Both the position numbers and the translations under genes were made by a program. A DNA stretch of 64,000 nt, from positions 6,420,053 through 6,484,052 of the forward strand of contig NC_020504.1 in the NCBI RefSeq assembly GCF_000349325.1, given 5' to 3'. Positions 1 to 8,981 of this stretch are shown here, piece by piece. This stretch comes from Streptomyces davaonensis JCM 4913 (GTDB lineage Bacteria > Actinomycetota > Actinomycetes > Streptomycetales > Streptomycetaceae). The notes beneath the pieces were generated by a model. It was not told the origin of the DNA. It worked only from the letters and a program-made list of their open reading frames with translations, and did not search any database. Every line of letters starts with the position of its first letter. Within the stretch, counting starts at the first letter, position 1.

Positions 1-173
1 TGGGCGACAAGGTGTGGTTCGAGGTCGACGGGCTCGGCGACTGCGAGGGCACGCCCTCACCGGTCTCCCCGCCCAGCGGAGGCGCGGATCAGCCGGGGCC
101 CACGGTCACGGTGACCGTCACCAAGACGCTGTGGTGCAAGGAGAATCCGCAGTGCTGGCCCGAGGGCAAGTGA
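1..173 (+). CDS. 3' end of an unidentified protein (partial)
   Basis: Only the last 56 codons are present, read from base 3 to a TGA at 171-173. The visible protein starts GDKVWFEVDGLGDCEG, continues through a Pro/Ser/Gly linker and a run of alternating Thr and Val, and ends with two cysteines spaced CKENPQC. The GD-x-V-x-x-EVDGLG start weakly recalls the last strand of fumarylacetoacetate-hydrolase-fold enzymes, but the Cys-rich tail does not belong to that family. I do not assign a function. It lies 54 bp upstream of the tricorn protease gene. Confidence 0.5.
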   Translation, partial: GDKVWFEVDGLGDCEGTPSPVSPPSGGADQPGPTVTVTVTKTLWCKENPQCWPEGK

Positions 174-215
174 GCCAGTGATCGCAAACCCCTTACTCAG
201 GGTCACGTGTCTGCG

Positions 216-221
216 TAGGGT
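216..221 (+). promoter_or_regulatory. -10-like TAGGGT for the tricorn gene
   Basis: TAGGGT lies 6 nt before the GTG start at 228. A weak -35-like TTACTC at 193-198 is 17 bp upstream. No Shine-Dalgarno sequence precedes the GTG, so the transcript would be leaderless. Confidence 0.4.
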
Positions 222-227
222 GACCGG

Positions 228-3200
228 GTGACCCAGCCTGCCGCGTATCTCCGGTTCCCGCATCTGCACGGCGAGTTGGTCGCCTTCACGGCCGAGGACG
301 ACGTCTGGCTCGCCCCGCTGGACGGCGGCCGGGCCTGGCGGGTCAGCGCCGACAACATGCCGGTCACCCTGCCGCGGATCTCGCCCGACGGCACCACCGT
401 CGCCTGGACCTCCACCCGCGACGGCGCCTCCGAGGTGCTCATCGCCCCCGTGGAGGGCGGCCCCGCGACCCGGCTGACGTACTGGGGCGCCCGGACCCGG
501 GTGCGCGGCTGGACCCCCGACGGTCAGGTCCTCGCGGTCAGCAGCCAGGGCCGGGCGAGCCGCGACCGCACCTGGGCGCATGCCGTCCCGCTCGACGGCG
601 GACCGGCCACGACCCTGCCGTACGGGATCGTCGGTGACGTGGCGTACGGGCCGCACACCGTGCTGCTGTCGGCGGTGATGAGCCTGGAGGCGGCGCACTG
701 GAAGCGGTACCGGGGCGGCCGGGCCGGGAAGCTGTGGATCGACCGGGAGGGGCAGGGCGAGTTCGTCAGGCTGCACGAGGAGCTGGACGGGAACATCGAG
801 TACCCGGTCTGGGCCGGTGACCGTATCGCCTTCCTCAGCGACCACGAAGGCGTCGGCGCCCTCTACTCCTCCCTCGCCGACGGCTCCGACCTGCGCCGCC
901 ACACCCCCGCCGAGGGCTTCTACGCCCGCCACGCCGCCGGTGACGGCACCCGCGTCGTGTACGCCTCGGCCGGTGAACTCTGGCTGCTGGACGACCTGGA
1001 CGGCGCCGAGCCCCGCCGCCTCGACATCCGGCTCGGCGGCCAGCGCACCGACCGCCGCCCGCACTCGGTCAACGCCGCCCGCTGGTTCGGCCCCGCGGCC
1101 CCCGACCACACCGGACGCGGCAGCGCGGTCCTGGTGCGCGGTTCCGTGCACTGGGTCACCCACCGCTCAGGACCCGCCCGAGCCCTGGCCGCCGAACCCG
1201 GCGTACGGGCCCGCAAGCCCCGTACCTTCCGCGTCGAGGGCGAGGAGTGGGCGGTGTGGGTGACCGACGCCGAGGGCGATGACGCGCTGGAGTTCGCGCC
1301 CGCCACCGGGCTCGCCCCCGGTGCCACCCCGCGCAGGCTCGCCGCCGGACAACTCGGCCGCGTCCTCGGCCTCGCGGTGGCCCCCGACGGCAGCAGGGCC
1401 GCCGTCGCCTCGCACGACGGACGCGTGCTGCTCGTCGAGCGGGAGACCGGCGAAGTCCGCGAGGTCGACCGCAGCGCCGACGGCGACGCCTCGGGACTGG
1501 TCTTCTCCCCGGACTCGGCCTGGCTGGCCTGGTCGCACCCCGGACCGAGCCCGCTCAGCCAACTGCGGCTGGCCAACACCACGGACCTGTCCGTCACCGA
1601 GGCCACCCCGCTGCGCTTCCAGGACTACGCGCCGGCGTTCACCCAGGACGGCAAGCACCTCGCCTTCCTCTCCGCCCGCTCCTTCGACCCGGTCTACGAC
1701 GAGCACGTCTTCGACCTGGCCTTCGTGGCCGGCTCCCGCCCGTACCTGATCACGCTGGCCGCGACCACGCCCTCGCCGTTCGGACCGCAGCGGCACGGGC
1801 GGCCCGTCGACGCGCCGGACAAGGACGAGACGCCCGACGGCGAGGGCGCCCCGACCACCCGGATCGACCTCGAAGGCCTCGCCGACCGGATCGTGCCGTT
1901 CCCGGTCGAGGCCGCCCGCTACACCCACCTGCGCGCCGCCAAGGACGGCGTGCTCTGGCTGCGCCACCCCGTCACCGGCGAACTCGGCGCCTCCCGCGCC
2001 ACCCCGGAGGACGCCGACCCCAAGTCCGACCTGGAGCGCTACGACCTGGTCCAGCGGCGCGTGGAGCATCTGGCCGCCGACGCCGACCACTTCGAGGTCA
2101 GCGGCGACGGCAAGCGCGTCCTCCTCTGGACGAACGACCGCCTGAAGGTCGTACCGAGCGACCGCCGAGCCCCGAACGACGACGACAGCGACGCCAACAT
2201 CACCGTCGACCTCGGCCGGGTCCGCCACCTCGTCGACCCGGCCGCCGAGTGGCGGCAGATGTACGAGGAGACCGGCCGCATCATGCGGGACCACTTCTGG
2301 CGCCCCGACATGAGCGGCGTGGACTGGGCCGGGGCCCTCGACCGCTACCGCCCGGTGCTGGACCGCGTGGCCACCCACGACGACCTGGTGGACCTCCTCT
2401 ACGAGGTCCAGGGCGAACTGGGCACTTCGCACGCCTACGTCGTCCCGCGCGGCGGCTCCGGCGGCGGACCCCGGCAGGGCCTGCTCGGCGCCGACATCTC
2501 CCGCCGCGAGGACGGCACTTGGCGCATCGACCGCATCCTCCCCTCGGAGACCTCCGACCCCCAGGCCCGCGCCCCGCTCGCGGCACCCGGGGTCGCGGTC
2601 CGCGCGGGCGACGCCGTCGTCGCGGTCAACGGAGTCCCGGTCGACCCGGTGACCGGCCCCGGCCCCCTCCTGGTCGGCACGGCGGGCAGGCCCGTCGAAC
2701 TCACCGTGTCCCCGGCGGGCGGCGGCGAGCCGCGCCACCCGGTGGTGGTCCCCGTGGCCGACGAGGAACCCCTGCGCTACCACGACTGGGTGGCCGGCCG
2801 CCGGGCCTACGTCCACGAGCACTCCGGCGGCCGCCTCGGCTACCTCCACGTCCCCGACATGCAGGCCCCCGGCTGGGCCCAGATCCACCGCGACCTCCGC
2901 GTCGAGGTGGCCCGGGAGGGCGTGGTCGTGGACCTCCGCGAGAACCGCGGCGGCCACACCTCCCAACTCGTCGTGGAGAAACTGGCCCGGCGGATCGTCG
3001 GCTGGGGAGTGCCGCGCGGCATGCGGCCGTACACCTACCCCGACGACGCCCCGCGCGGCCCCGTCGTGGCCGTCGCCGACGAGTTCTCCGGCTCCGACGG
3101 CGACATCGTCAACGCGGCCATCAAGGCCCTCGGCATAGGCCCGGTGGTCGGCACCCGCACCTGGGGTGGCGTCATCGGCATCGACAGCCGCTACCGCCTG

Positions 3201-3416
3201 GTCGACGGCACGCTGATCACCCAGCCGAAGTACGCGATCTGGCTGGAGGGACAGGGCTGGGGCGTGGAGAACCACGGCGTGGATCCGGACGTGGAGGTCG
3301 TGCAGCGGCCCCAGGACCATGTGGCGGGCAGGGACGCCCAGTTGGACGAGGCGATCAGGATCGCGCTGGAGACGTTGGAGCAGACTCCGGCGAAGGTGCC
3401 TCCGTCGCTTCCGTGA
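228..3416 (+). CDS. Tricorn protease homologue (S41 family)
   Basis: A 1,062-residue cytosolic peptidase of the tricorn type, thought to trim oligopeptides released by the proteasome. WD/DPP-like beta-propeller repeats fill roughly residues 10-660 (for example ISPDGTTVAWTSTRDG). A PDZ-like segment at about 750-840 follows (GVAVRAGDAVVAVNGVPVDP), and a C-terminal S41 serine protease core. The catalytic His lies in GTSHAYV (about residue 735) and the Ser in FSGSDGDIVN (about 954), as in tricorn. Length is typical of the family and there is no signal peptide. The GTG start sits 6 nt after a TAGGGT -10-like hexamer with no Shine-Dalgarno, suggesting a leaderless mRNA. The HIT-family gene starts 46 bp downstream. 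Confidence 0.9.
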   Translation: MTQPAAYLRFPHLHGELVAFTAEDDVWLAPLDGGRAWRVSADNMPVTLPRISPDGTTVAWTSTRDGASEVLIAPVEGGPATRLTYWGARTRVRGWTPDGQVLAVSSQGRASRDRTWAHAVPLDGGPATTLPYGIVGDVAYGPHTVLLSAVMSLEAAHWKRYRGGRAGKLWIDREGQGEFVRLHEELDGNIEYPVWAGDRIAFLSDHEGVGALYSSLADGSDLRRHTPAEGFYARHAAGDGTRVVYASAGELWLLDDLDGAEPRRLDIRLGGQRTDRRPHSVNAARWFGPAAPDHTGRGSAVLVRGSVHWVTHRSGPARALAAEPGVRARKPRTFRVEGEEWAVWVTDAEGDDALEFAPATGLAPGATPRRLAAGQLGRVLGLAVAPDGSRAAVASHDGRVLLVERETGEVREVDRSADGDASGLVFSPDSAWLAWSHPGPSPLSQLRLANTTDLSVTEATPLRFQDYAPAFTQDGKHLAFLSARSFDPVYDEHVFDLAFVAGSRPYLITLAATTPSPFGPQRHGRPVDAPDKDETPDGEGAPTTRIDLEGLADRIVPFPVEAARYTHLRAAKDGVLWLRHPVTGELGASRATPEDADPKSDLERYDLVQRRVEHLAADADHFEVSGDGKRVLLWTNDRLKVVPSDRRAPNDDDSDANITVDLGRVRHLVDPAAEWRQMYEETGRIMRDHFWRPDMSGVDWAGALDRYRPVLDRVATHDDLVDLLYEVQGELGTSHAYVVPRGGSGGGPRQGLLGADISRREDGTWRIDRILPSETSDPQARAPLAAPGVAVRAGDAVVAVNGVPVDPVTGPGPLLVGTAGRPVELTVSPAGGGEPRHPVVVPVADEEPLRYHDWVAGRRAYVHEHSGGRLGYLHVPDMQAPGWAQIHRDLRVEVAREGVVVDLRENRGGHTSQLVVEKLARRIVGWGVPRGMRPYTYPDDAPRGPVVAVADEFSGSDGDIVNAAIKALGIGPVVGTRTWGGVIGIDSRYRLVDGTLITQPKYAIWLEGQGWGVENHGVDPDVEVVQRPQDHVAGRDAQLDEAIRIALETLEQTPAKVPPSLP

Positions 3417-3462
3417 CCTGCTCGCTACGATGCACCCCGACACCTCAGGCGAAAGGAACGTC

Positions 3463-3816
3463 ATGGCAGGGGAACCCCAGGACGACTGTCTGTTCTGCAA
3501 GATCGTCGCGGGCCACGTCCCCGCCACGATCGTGCGCGAGACGAAGACCACCGTCGCCTTCCGGGACATCAACCCCCAGGCGCCCACCCACATCCTGGTG
3601 ATCCCCAAGGTGCACTACCCCAACGCCGCCGAACTCGCCGCCGCGGAACCGGCGCTCGCCGCCGACGTCCTGACCGAGACGAAGGCCGTCGCGGAGGAGG
3701 AGAAGCTGGAGAGCTACCGCGTCGTCTTCAACACCGGAGCCGGTGCCGGCCAGACCGTCTTCCACGCCCATGCCCACGTCCTCGGCGGCCGCGGCATGCA
3801 GTGGCCCCCCGGATAG
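3463..3816 (+). CDS. HIT family (HINT-like) nucleotide hydrolase
   Basis: A 117-residue histidine-triad protein. It opens [13 protein letters not shown], a zinc-binding Cys pair typical of bacterial HinT, and ends with the triad HAHAHVLGG. The family hydrolyses nucleoside phosphoramidates and aminoacyl-adenylates in the cytosol. The ATG at 3463 is chosen because GAAAGGA lies just upstream at 3451 and the length matches HINT proteins; the frame is open further upstream. A TACGAT at 3426-3431 could serve as its own -10. The ribonuclease Z-like gene begins 17 bp after the stop, so the two are probably co-transcribed. Confidence 0.92.
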   Translation: MAGEPQDDCLFCKIVAGHVPATIVRETKTTVAFRDINPQAPTHILVIPKVHYPNAAELAAAEPALAADVLTETKAVAEEEKLESYRVVFNTGAGAGQTVFHAHAHVLGGRGMQWPPG

Positions 3817-3833
3817 CCCCCGGATATCGAGCC

Positions 3834-4739
3834 ATGTCCGTACGCGAACTCGTGGTCCTCGGCACCGCAAGCCAGGTCCCGACCAGGCACCGCAACCACA
3901 ACGGCTACCTCCTGCGCTGGGACGGAGAGGGCATCCTCTTCGACCCGGGCGAGGGCACCCAGCGCCAGATGCTGCGCGCCGGGGTGGCTGCCCATGACCT
4001 GAACCGGATCTGTGTCACGCACTTCCACGGCGACCACTCGCTCGGCCTCGCCGGGGTCATCCAGCGGATCAACCTCGACAAGGTGCCGCACGAGATCACC
4101 GCGCACTACCCGAAGTCGGGCCAGCGCTTCTTCGACCGCCTGCGGTACGCGACCGCGTACCGGGAGACGGTCGGCATCCAGCAGGCACCGGTCGACGAGG
4201 ACGGCGACCTGGCGACGACCGCGACGTACACCCTCCAGGCCCGCAAGCTCTCCCACCCGGTCGAGTCCTACGGCTACCGCCTCGTCGAGCCCGACGGCCG
4301 CCGCATGCTCCCGGACCGGCTCGCCGCGCACGGCATCAAGGGCCCGGACGTAGGACGGATCCAGCGCGAGGGCGCCCTCGGGGACGTACGGCTGGACGAC
4401 GTCAGCGAGCTGCGCCGGGGCCAGCGTTTCGCGTTCGTCATGGACACCCGGCTCTGCGACGGCGTGCACGCCCTGGCCGAGGGCTGCGACCTCCTCGTCA
4501 TCGAGTCGACCTTCCTCGACGAGGACACCGACCTCGCCGTCGAGCACGGTCACCTCACCGCAGGGCAGGCGGCGCGCGTGGCGCGGGACGCGGGCGTACG
4601 GCATCTGGTGCTCACGCACTTCAGCCAGCGCTACTCCGAGCCCGACGAGTTCGAGCGGCAGGCAAGGGCGGCCGGCTTCGAGGGAGAGCTGACGGTGGCG
4701 CACGACCTGCTCCGGGTCCCGGTTCCGAAACGTCGCTGA
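3834..4739 (+). CDS. Ribonuclease Z-like metallo-beta-lactamase-fold hydrolase
   Basis: A 301-residue MBL-fold protein. The metal motif [15 protein letters not shown] and a later [11 protein letters not shown] fit the RNase Z/ElaC branch, which matures tRNA 3' ends. The N-terminal [20 protein letters not shown] is also typical (GTxxxxPxxxRN). The start at 3834 gives [13 protein letters not shown], and the open frame upstream of it overlaps the HIT gene. It follows the HIT gene by 17 bp. The adenine-deaminase-type gene downstream appears to have its own promoter. Arylsulfatase-like relatives share this architecture, so the tRNA role is inferred. Confidence 0.85.
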   Translation: MSVRELVVLGTASQVPTRHRNHNGYLLRWDGEGILFDPGEGTQRQMLRAGVAAHDLNRICVTHFHGDHSLGLAGVIQRINLDKVPHEITAHYPKSGQRFFDRLRYATAYRETVGIQQAPVDEDGDLATTATYTLQARKLSHPVESYGYRLVEPDGRRMLPDRLAAHGIKGPDVGRIQREGALGDVRLDDVSELRRGQRFAFVMDTRLCDGVHALAEGCDLLVIESTFLDEDTDLAVEHGHLTAGQAARVARDAGVRHLVLTHFSQRYSEPDEFERQARAAGFEGELTVAHDLLRVPVPKRR

Positions 4740-4747
4740 AACGCCCG

Positions 4748-4753
4748 TACGAT
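4748..4753 (+). promoter_or_regulatory. -10-like TACGAT for the deaminase gene
   Basis: TACGAT ends 6 nt before the ATG at 4760, inside the short gap after the upstream gene. No purine-rich ribosome site is present, so a leaderless transcript is likely. No convincing -35 is visible. Confidence 0.4.
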
Positions 4754-4759
4754 GCTTTG

Positions 4760-5749
4760 ATGCCCCTCCCGAAAGCAGAACTGCACCTCCACATCGAAGG
4801 CACGCTGGAGCCCGAGCTGGCCTTCGAGCTGGCCGCGCGCAACGGCGTGAAGTTGCCGTACGCGGACACGGACGCACTCCGCGAGGCGTACCGGTTCGAG
4901 AATCTCCAGTCCTTCCTGAACCTGTACTACGAGCTGATGGCGGTGCTGCGCACCGAGCGCGACTTCGAGGACCTCGCGAACGCCTACCTCGCGCGGGCCG
5001 CCGCCCAGGGAGTGCGGCACGCGGAGATCTTCTTCGACCCGCAGGCGCACATCGCGCGAGGCGTCGCCGTGGGAACGGTCGTCGAGGGGCTCGCCAGGGC
5101 ACTGGACCGCAGCGAGGAGAACCACGGCGTCTCCACCCACCTGATCCTCTGCTTCCTGCGCGACGAGTCCGCCGAGTCGGCCCTCGCGACCCTGGACGCG
5201 GCTAAGCCTTACCTGGACCGCATCATCGGCGTCGGCCTCGACTCCGCCGAGGTCGGACATCCCCCGGTGAAGTTCCGCGAGGTCTACGAGTCCGCCGCCG
5301 CCCTCGGTCTGCGCCGAGTGGCCCACGCCGGTGAGGAGGGCCCGCCCGAGTACATCACCGAGGCCCTGGACATCCTCGGCGTGGAGCGCATCGACCATGG
5401 CCTGCGCTGCATGGAATCCCCGGAACTGGTCGCCCGCCTGGCCCGCGACCGGGTCCCCCTGACCCTCTGCCCCCTGTCGAACGTTCGCCTGCGCACGGTG
5501 GACACCCTGGCGGACCACCCGTTGCCCGCGATGCTCGACGCGGGCCTGCTCTGCACGGTCAACTCCGACGATCCGGCGTACTTCGGCGGCTACGCGGACG
5601 ACAACTTCAAGGCGGTACGAGAGACGCTGGCCCTGACCGAGGAGCAGCTGCGCGAGCTGGCCCGCAACTCGTTCGAGGCGAGCTTCTTGGAGGACGACGA
5701 GGAGCGAAGGGCGAGGTATCTGGCCGAGGTGGAGAACTACGAGTTCTGA
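4760..5749 (+). CDS. Adenine deaminase-type enzyme (adenosine deaminase superfamily)
   Basis: A 329-residue metal-dependent amidohydrolase. The start LPKAELHLHIEGTLEPEL carries the metal-binding HxH. AHAGEEGPPEY holds the next metal His with the catalytic Glu, LGVERIDHG the His, and CTVNSDDPAYFGG the terminal Asp pair. The HIEGTLEPE form, and AEIFFDPQ, are those of bacterial adenine deaminases of the ADA fold, whereas adenosine deaminases have an HLDGS/A-type motif. The likely reaction is adenine to hypoxanthine plus ammonia in purine salvage. The ATG at 4760 is preferred over an in-frame TTG directly before it. A dispersed repeat follows the stop. Confidence 0.85.
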   Translation: MPLPKAELHLHIEGTLEPELAFELAARNGVKLPYADTDALREAYRFENLQSFLNLYYELMAVLRTERDFEDLANAYLARAAAQGVRHAEIFFDPQAHIARGVAVGTVVEGLARALDRSEENHGVSTHLILCFLRDESAESALATLDAAKPYLDRIIGVGLDSAEVGHPPVKFREVYESAAALGLRRVAHAGEEGPPEYITEALDILGVERIDHGLRCMESPELVARLARDRVPLTLCPLSNVRLRTVDTLADHPLPAMLDAGLLCTVNSDDPAYFGGYADDNFKAVRETLALTEEQLRELARNSFEASFLEDDEERRARYLAEVENYEF

Positions 5750-5760
5750 AGCAGGCCTTT

Positions 5761-5808
5761 CAGGGGCGCGGGGAACTGCGTGACCAGCCACAACGCACCC
5801 GCACCCGC
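5761..5808. repeat. Dispersed Streptomyces intergenic repeat, short form
   Basis: The gap between the convergent deaminase and MFS genes contains CAGGGGCGCGGGGAACTGCG followed by GACCAGCCAC and an ACCCGCA tail. I recognise this from memory as a motif found in many intergenic regions of Streptomyces genomes. A longer relative lies at 24730-24820. Confidence 0.55.
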
Positions 5809-5812
5809 CCGG

Positions 5813-6997
5813 TCAAGCGGCGGTCGCAGTCTCGTAGGCGGACACCTCCACCGGAATCTCGACAACAGGCAGCGACCGCCGTGCCGCCCCCACAGCGACC
5901 ACAGTCATCGGCACGGCGATCACCACCAGCCCCACCGCCAGCACCAGCCCCATCACCGGAAACCCGGCCGCACCAGACAGCACACTCCCGGTCAGCGGCC
6001 CCGCAGCCGTACCCAAGGACGAGGCCGAACCAACCAGCACCGCCCACCGCCCACGCCCGTCCAAAGACGCCGCAAGCCCGATGACGTACGACAGCACGAT
6101 CGGATAGAGCGCGTTCCAGGCGATCTCCCCGGTCGCGAAGGTCGTCAGGTCCGTCGCCGAGGCGCTCACCGCGATGCACACGGCGATGACGGCCGTACCC
6201 GCGCCGATGGGGACGGCGAGGCCCAGCCTCGGCCCGATCGCGCTCGCCGCGACCACGCCCAGCAGCCCCGCACCCAGCGCCACCGCGAACACCGCGCCCA
6301 CCGTCACCTCGCTCAGGTGCGCCTGACTCAGCCCGATCCGCCCGCTGACGCCCCACAGGGAGTTCTGCGCGAGGGACCAGAACATCAGCGCACCGGCGAG
6401 AACGACCCCGGAACGCAGATGGGGCAGCCGACCGGACTCGTGGCGTAGCCGGGCGCCCGGCGCCGAGGAGCCGAGGCGTCCCGTCAGCGGCCACACCACC
6501 AGCGCGGTCAGCGCAATCGCGGCGAGCGGAAGCCCATGCCCGGGACCGAGACGCGGAACCGTCAGATACACCGCCCCCGCCAGCGCGGAGACACCGAGCA
6601 GCCCGTACGTGGTGACCCGGTGCGGATCCGGGCGCCCCGCAATCCCGGTGGCGGCGACAGCCGTAGCCGTACCGGAGCCGAACCCGCCGACCAGGGCGCC
6701 CGCCACGACGGCCGGCACGGAGTGGGTCAGCGCGGCCCCGCCGTAGCCGACGACCGCGAGCGTGAGGCCGAGGCGGGCCAGCAGGCGCGGGCCGATCCGG
6801 TCGACGCGCGAGGCGAGCAGGAACCCGGCCGACGCCGAACTCAGCAGCAGCGCACTGCCGATGGCGCCCGCCTGGGTGGCGGTCAGGGGGAGCCCCGAGT
6901 CGAGGCGGCCGACGGTGGTCGGGAGGAGGTACGGAGCGAGGTACCCGGCCGTGAAAAGGGCAACGAGGGGCCAGGGCAGGGTGGTGCGGGCGGACAC
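5813..6997 (-). CDS. MFS transporter (12-TM, exporter-like)
   Basis: A major facilitator of about 394 residues, almost entirely hydrophobic, with roughly 12 membrane segments starting WPLVALFTAGYLAPYLLPT. A loop motif like DRIGPRLLARLG follows helix 2, as in drug:H+ antiporters. The substrate cannot be read. The frame opens at 7135, but the first 46 codons are polar and Arg-rich. I therefore place the start at the GTG at 6997 (VSARTTLPWP), which has GGGAA upstream. It is convergent with the deaminase gene and co-directional with the IclR gene 177 bp upstream. Confidence 0.8.
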   Translation of the reverse strand: MSARTTLPWPLVALFTAGYLAPYLLPTTVGRLDSGLPLTATQAGAIGSALLLSSASAGFLLASRVDRIGPRLLARLGLTLAVVGYGGAALTHSVPAVVAGALVGGFGSGTATAVAATGIAGRPDPHRVTTYGLLGVSALAGAVYLTVPRLGPGHGLPLAAIALTALVVWPLTGRLGSSAPGARLRHESGRLPHLRSGVVLAGALMFWSLAQNSLWGVSGRIGLSQAHLSEVTVGAVFAVALGAGLLGVVAASAIGPRLGLAVPIGAGTAVIAVCIAVSASATDLTTFATGEIAWNALYPIVLSYVIGLAASLDGRGRWAVLVGSASSLGTAAGPLTGSVLSGAAGFPVMGLVLAVGLVVIAVPMTVVAVGAARRSLPVVEIPVEVSAYETATAA

Positions 6998-7174
6998 GGG
7001 CGTTCCCAGGGCGTGCGAAAGAAGCGGCTCAGAAAGGGGGATGAGGCGACGACCGTCGACGGACAGGAACGCGCGGGCAATTTGTATCAAGCGGGGGCAG
7101 GCGCGAAGAAGGCCGGATCGTGTGATCCGAGGCACATTCCGTTTGGGGCAGGGGAAGTCGGGTAAACGCGGCGG

Positions 7175-7957
7175 CTAGCGCCACCGCACCGAGCCCCCAC
7201 CCGTCGGCACCGCGGACTCGATCTTCGCCCGGATCTCCCGCATCACGGCCACGATCCGCTCCTCGTGCCCCGGTGTCAGCCGGGCCACCGGCACCGAGCA
7301 GCTGATGGCGTCCTGCGCCGGAGCGTCGTAGCGCAGCGCGAAGCCGAAGCCGACGATTCCGGTGACGCCCTCCTCGCGGTCGACGGAGTAGCCGCGGGCG
7401 CGGATCCGGGCGAGGTCGGCGGTGAGGGAGTCGCGGCTGGTGTGGGTGCGCGGGGTGAGCGCCTCGTAGGGGCCCTCGGGCAGGTCCGTGTCCGGTCGTT
7501 CGGCCAGCAGCGCCTTGCCGAGCGCGCCCACGTGCGCGGGGAGTCTGCGGCCCACCCGGCTGATCGTGCGCAGGTACTCGTGGGACTCGCGGGTGGCGAG
7601 ATAGGCCACGTCCCGTCCGTCCAGGCGGCCGAGGTGGATGGTCTCGCCGAGCGCCTCGGACGCCTCGTCGAGCCAGGGGCGCACCAGGCGCACCCGGGGG
7701 TCGGAGTCGAGGTAGCCGGTGCCGGTGAGCAGGGCGTGGATGCCGATGCCGTAGAGCGAGCCGGTGACGTCGGTGCGGACCCAGCCGCGCGAGATCAGGG
7801 TCTGGAGCAGCGCGTACATCGAGCTGCGCGGGACGTCGAGCTCGTCCGCCAGTTCCTGGAGCCGGGCCGGGCGGTCGGCGCGGGCGGCGAGGAGTTCGAG
7901 CAGTTCGACCGTGCGTGCGGCCGACTTCACTTCGCGGACCCCGGCTGACTCTGACAT
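7175..7957 (-). CDS. IclR-family transcriptional regulator
   Basis: A 260-residue regulator with an N-terminal winged helix-turn-helix (residues about 10-75, LQELADELDVPRSSMYALLQ) and a C-terminal IclR effector domain (about 85-250, containing GETIHLGRLDGRDVAYLA). It is divergent from the glucarate dehydration genes, with about 100 bp between the start codons. It is therefore probably their regulator, responding to a sugar acid. The ATG at 7957 is used. The shared intergenic region has an unusual A+T run. Confidence 0.9.
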   Translation of the reverse strand: MSESAGVREVKSAARTVELLELLAARADRPARLQELADELDVPRSSMYALLQTLISRGWVRTDVTGSLYGIGIHALLTGTGYLDSDPRVRLVRPWLDEASEALGETIHLGRLDGRDVAYLATRESHEYLRTISRVGRRLPAHVGALGKALLAERPDTDLPEGPYEALTPRTHTSRDSLTADLARIRARGYSVDREEGVTGIVGFGFALRYDAPAQDAISCSVPVARLTPGHEERIVAVMREIRAKIESAVPTGGGSVRWR

Positions 7958-7988
7958 GCGCCGATCGTAATCCGGACGGACCGGGCCA

Positions 7989-8018
7989 TTGACGGGCTGC
8001 TGTTCGCGTACCTAACCT
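7989..8018 (+). promoter_or_regulatory. Candidate promoter of the glucarate operon
   Basis: TTGACG at 7989-7994 and TAACCT at 8013-8018 are separated by 18 bp. An A+T run (8021-8032) follows, very unusual in this GC-rich window. Transcription would start near 8025-8031, close to the first in-frame ATG at 8031, so either a leaderless start or an IclR operator overlapping the start region is possible. Confidence 0.4.
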
Positions 8019-8057
8019 CGATTTATATATATGGATGACGTCTGCATGGGGAGATGG

Positions 8058-8981
8058 ATGACGGTGGTCCTGGATACCGAAGCACTGGCCGGCGGGGTGC
8101 TCTCCTTCCCGCTGACGAGCTTTCACGACGACGGCTCCCTGGACCCCGACGGCTTCCGCGCCCATGTCGCCGAGTGCGTCGCGGCCGGCCCCGGCGCGGT
8201 CTTCCCGGCCTGCGGCACCGGCGAGTTCTTCTCGCTGGACGAGGACGAGTACCGGACGGTCGTCACCGTCGCGGTGCAGGAGGCGGGCGGGCGGCTGCCC
8301 GTCGTCGCCGGTATCGGATACGGCTGGGCGCAGGCCGTTCGCTTCGCGCGCATCGCCGAGGAGGCGGGCGCCGACGCCCTGCTCGTCCTGCCGCACTACC
8401 TGGTCGCGGCACCGCAGGCGGGGCTGGTGGCGCAGGTGGAGCACATCGCGGCCCGTACGAGCCTCCCGCTCATCGTGTACCAGCGCGGCCAAGTCGCCTT
8501 CACCGCCGACTCGTTGCGCAGGATCGCCGCCCTGCCGACCGTCATCGGGCTCAAGGACGGCCACAGCGACCTCGACCGGCTCCAGCGCCTCACCCTCGCG
8601 GCCCCCGAGGGCTTCCTGTTCTTCAACGGCGCCGCCACCGCGGAGATCCAGGCCCGCGCCTACGCCACCGTCGGCGTCCCCGCCTACTCCTCCGCCGTGC
8701 ACGCCTTCGCACCCGAGATCGCGACCGCCTTCTTCACCGCCCTGCGCAAGGGCGACGAGAAGACACTGGAGCGGCTGCTGCGCGACTTCTACGTCCCGCT
8801 CGTCGAACTCCGCGACCGGGCGCCCGGATACGCGGTGTCCCTGGTGAAGGCGGCGGCGCGGCTGCGGGGCCGCCGGGTGGGCCCGGTGCGCGCACCGCTC
8901 ACCGACCCCTCGCCGACCGACCTCGCCGACCTGAAGTCCCTGCTCGTCACCGGCCTCGACCTCGTAGGAGCAGCCCTGTGA
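8058..8981 (+). CDS. kdgD: 5-dehydro-4-deoxyglucarate dehydratase-like (DHDPS family)
   Basis: A member of the dihydrodipicolinate synthase/N-acetylneuraminate lyase family of about 307 residues. It has GVLSFPLTSF, the phosphate/carboxylate loop FPACGTGEFFSL (GTGE instead of GTTGE), a Tyr in LPLIVYQRG, and the Schiff-base Lys in TVIGLKDGHSD. The FPxxGTGEFFSL and VYQR motifs are those of KdgD, which converts 5-keto-4-deoxy-glucarate to 2-ketoglutarate semialdehyde with CO2 release. The gudD-like gene overlaps its stop codon. ATGs at 8031, 8046 and 8058 share the frame. I take 8058 because GGGGAGA lies just upstream, although 8031 could serve as a leaderless start. Confidence 0.85.
   Translation: MTVVLDTEALAGGVLSFPLTSFHDDGSLDPDGFRAHVAECVAAGPGAVFPACGTGEFFSLDEDEYRTVVTVAVQEAGGRLPVVAGIGYGWAQAVRFARIAEEAGADALLVLPHYLVAAPQAGLVAQVEHIAARTSLPLIVYQRGQVAFTADSLRRIAALPTVIGLKDGHSDLDRLQRLTLAAPEGFLFFNGAATAEIQARAYATVGVPAYSSAVHAFAPEIATAFFTALRKGDEKTLERLLRDFYVPLVELRDRAPGYAVSLVKAAARLRGRRVGPVRAPLTDPSPTDLADLKSLLVTGLDLVGAAL

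Noticed and set aside
1167..3608. An 813-codon minus-strand open frame over the tricorn gene
   Set aside because: Valine/glycine-rich antisense frame without motifs; the sense strand encodes a complete tricorn homologue.
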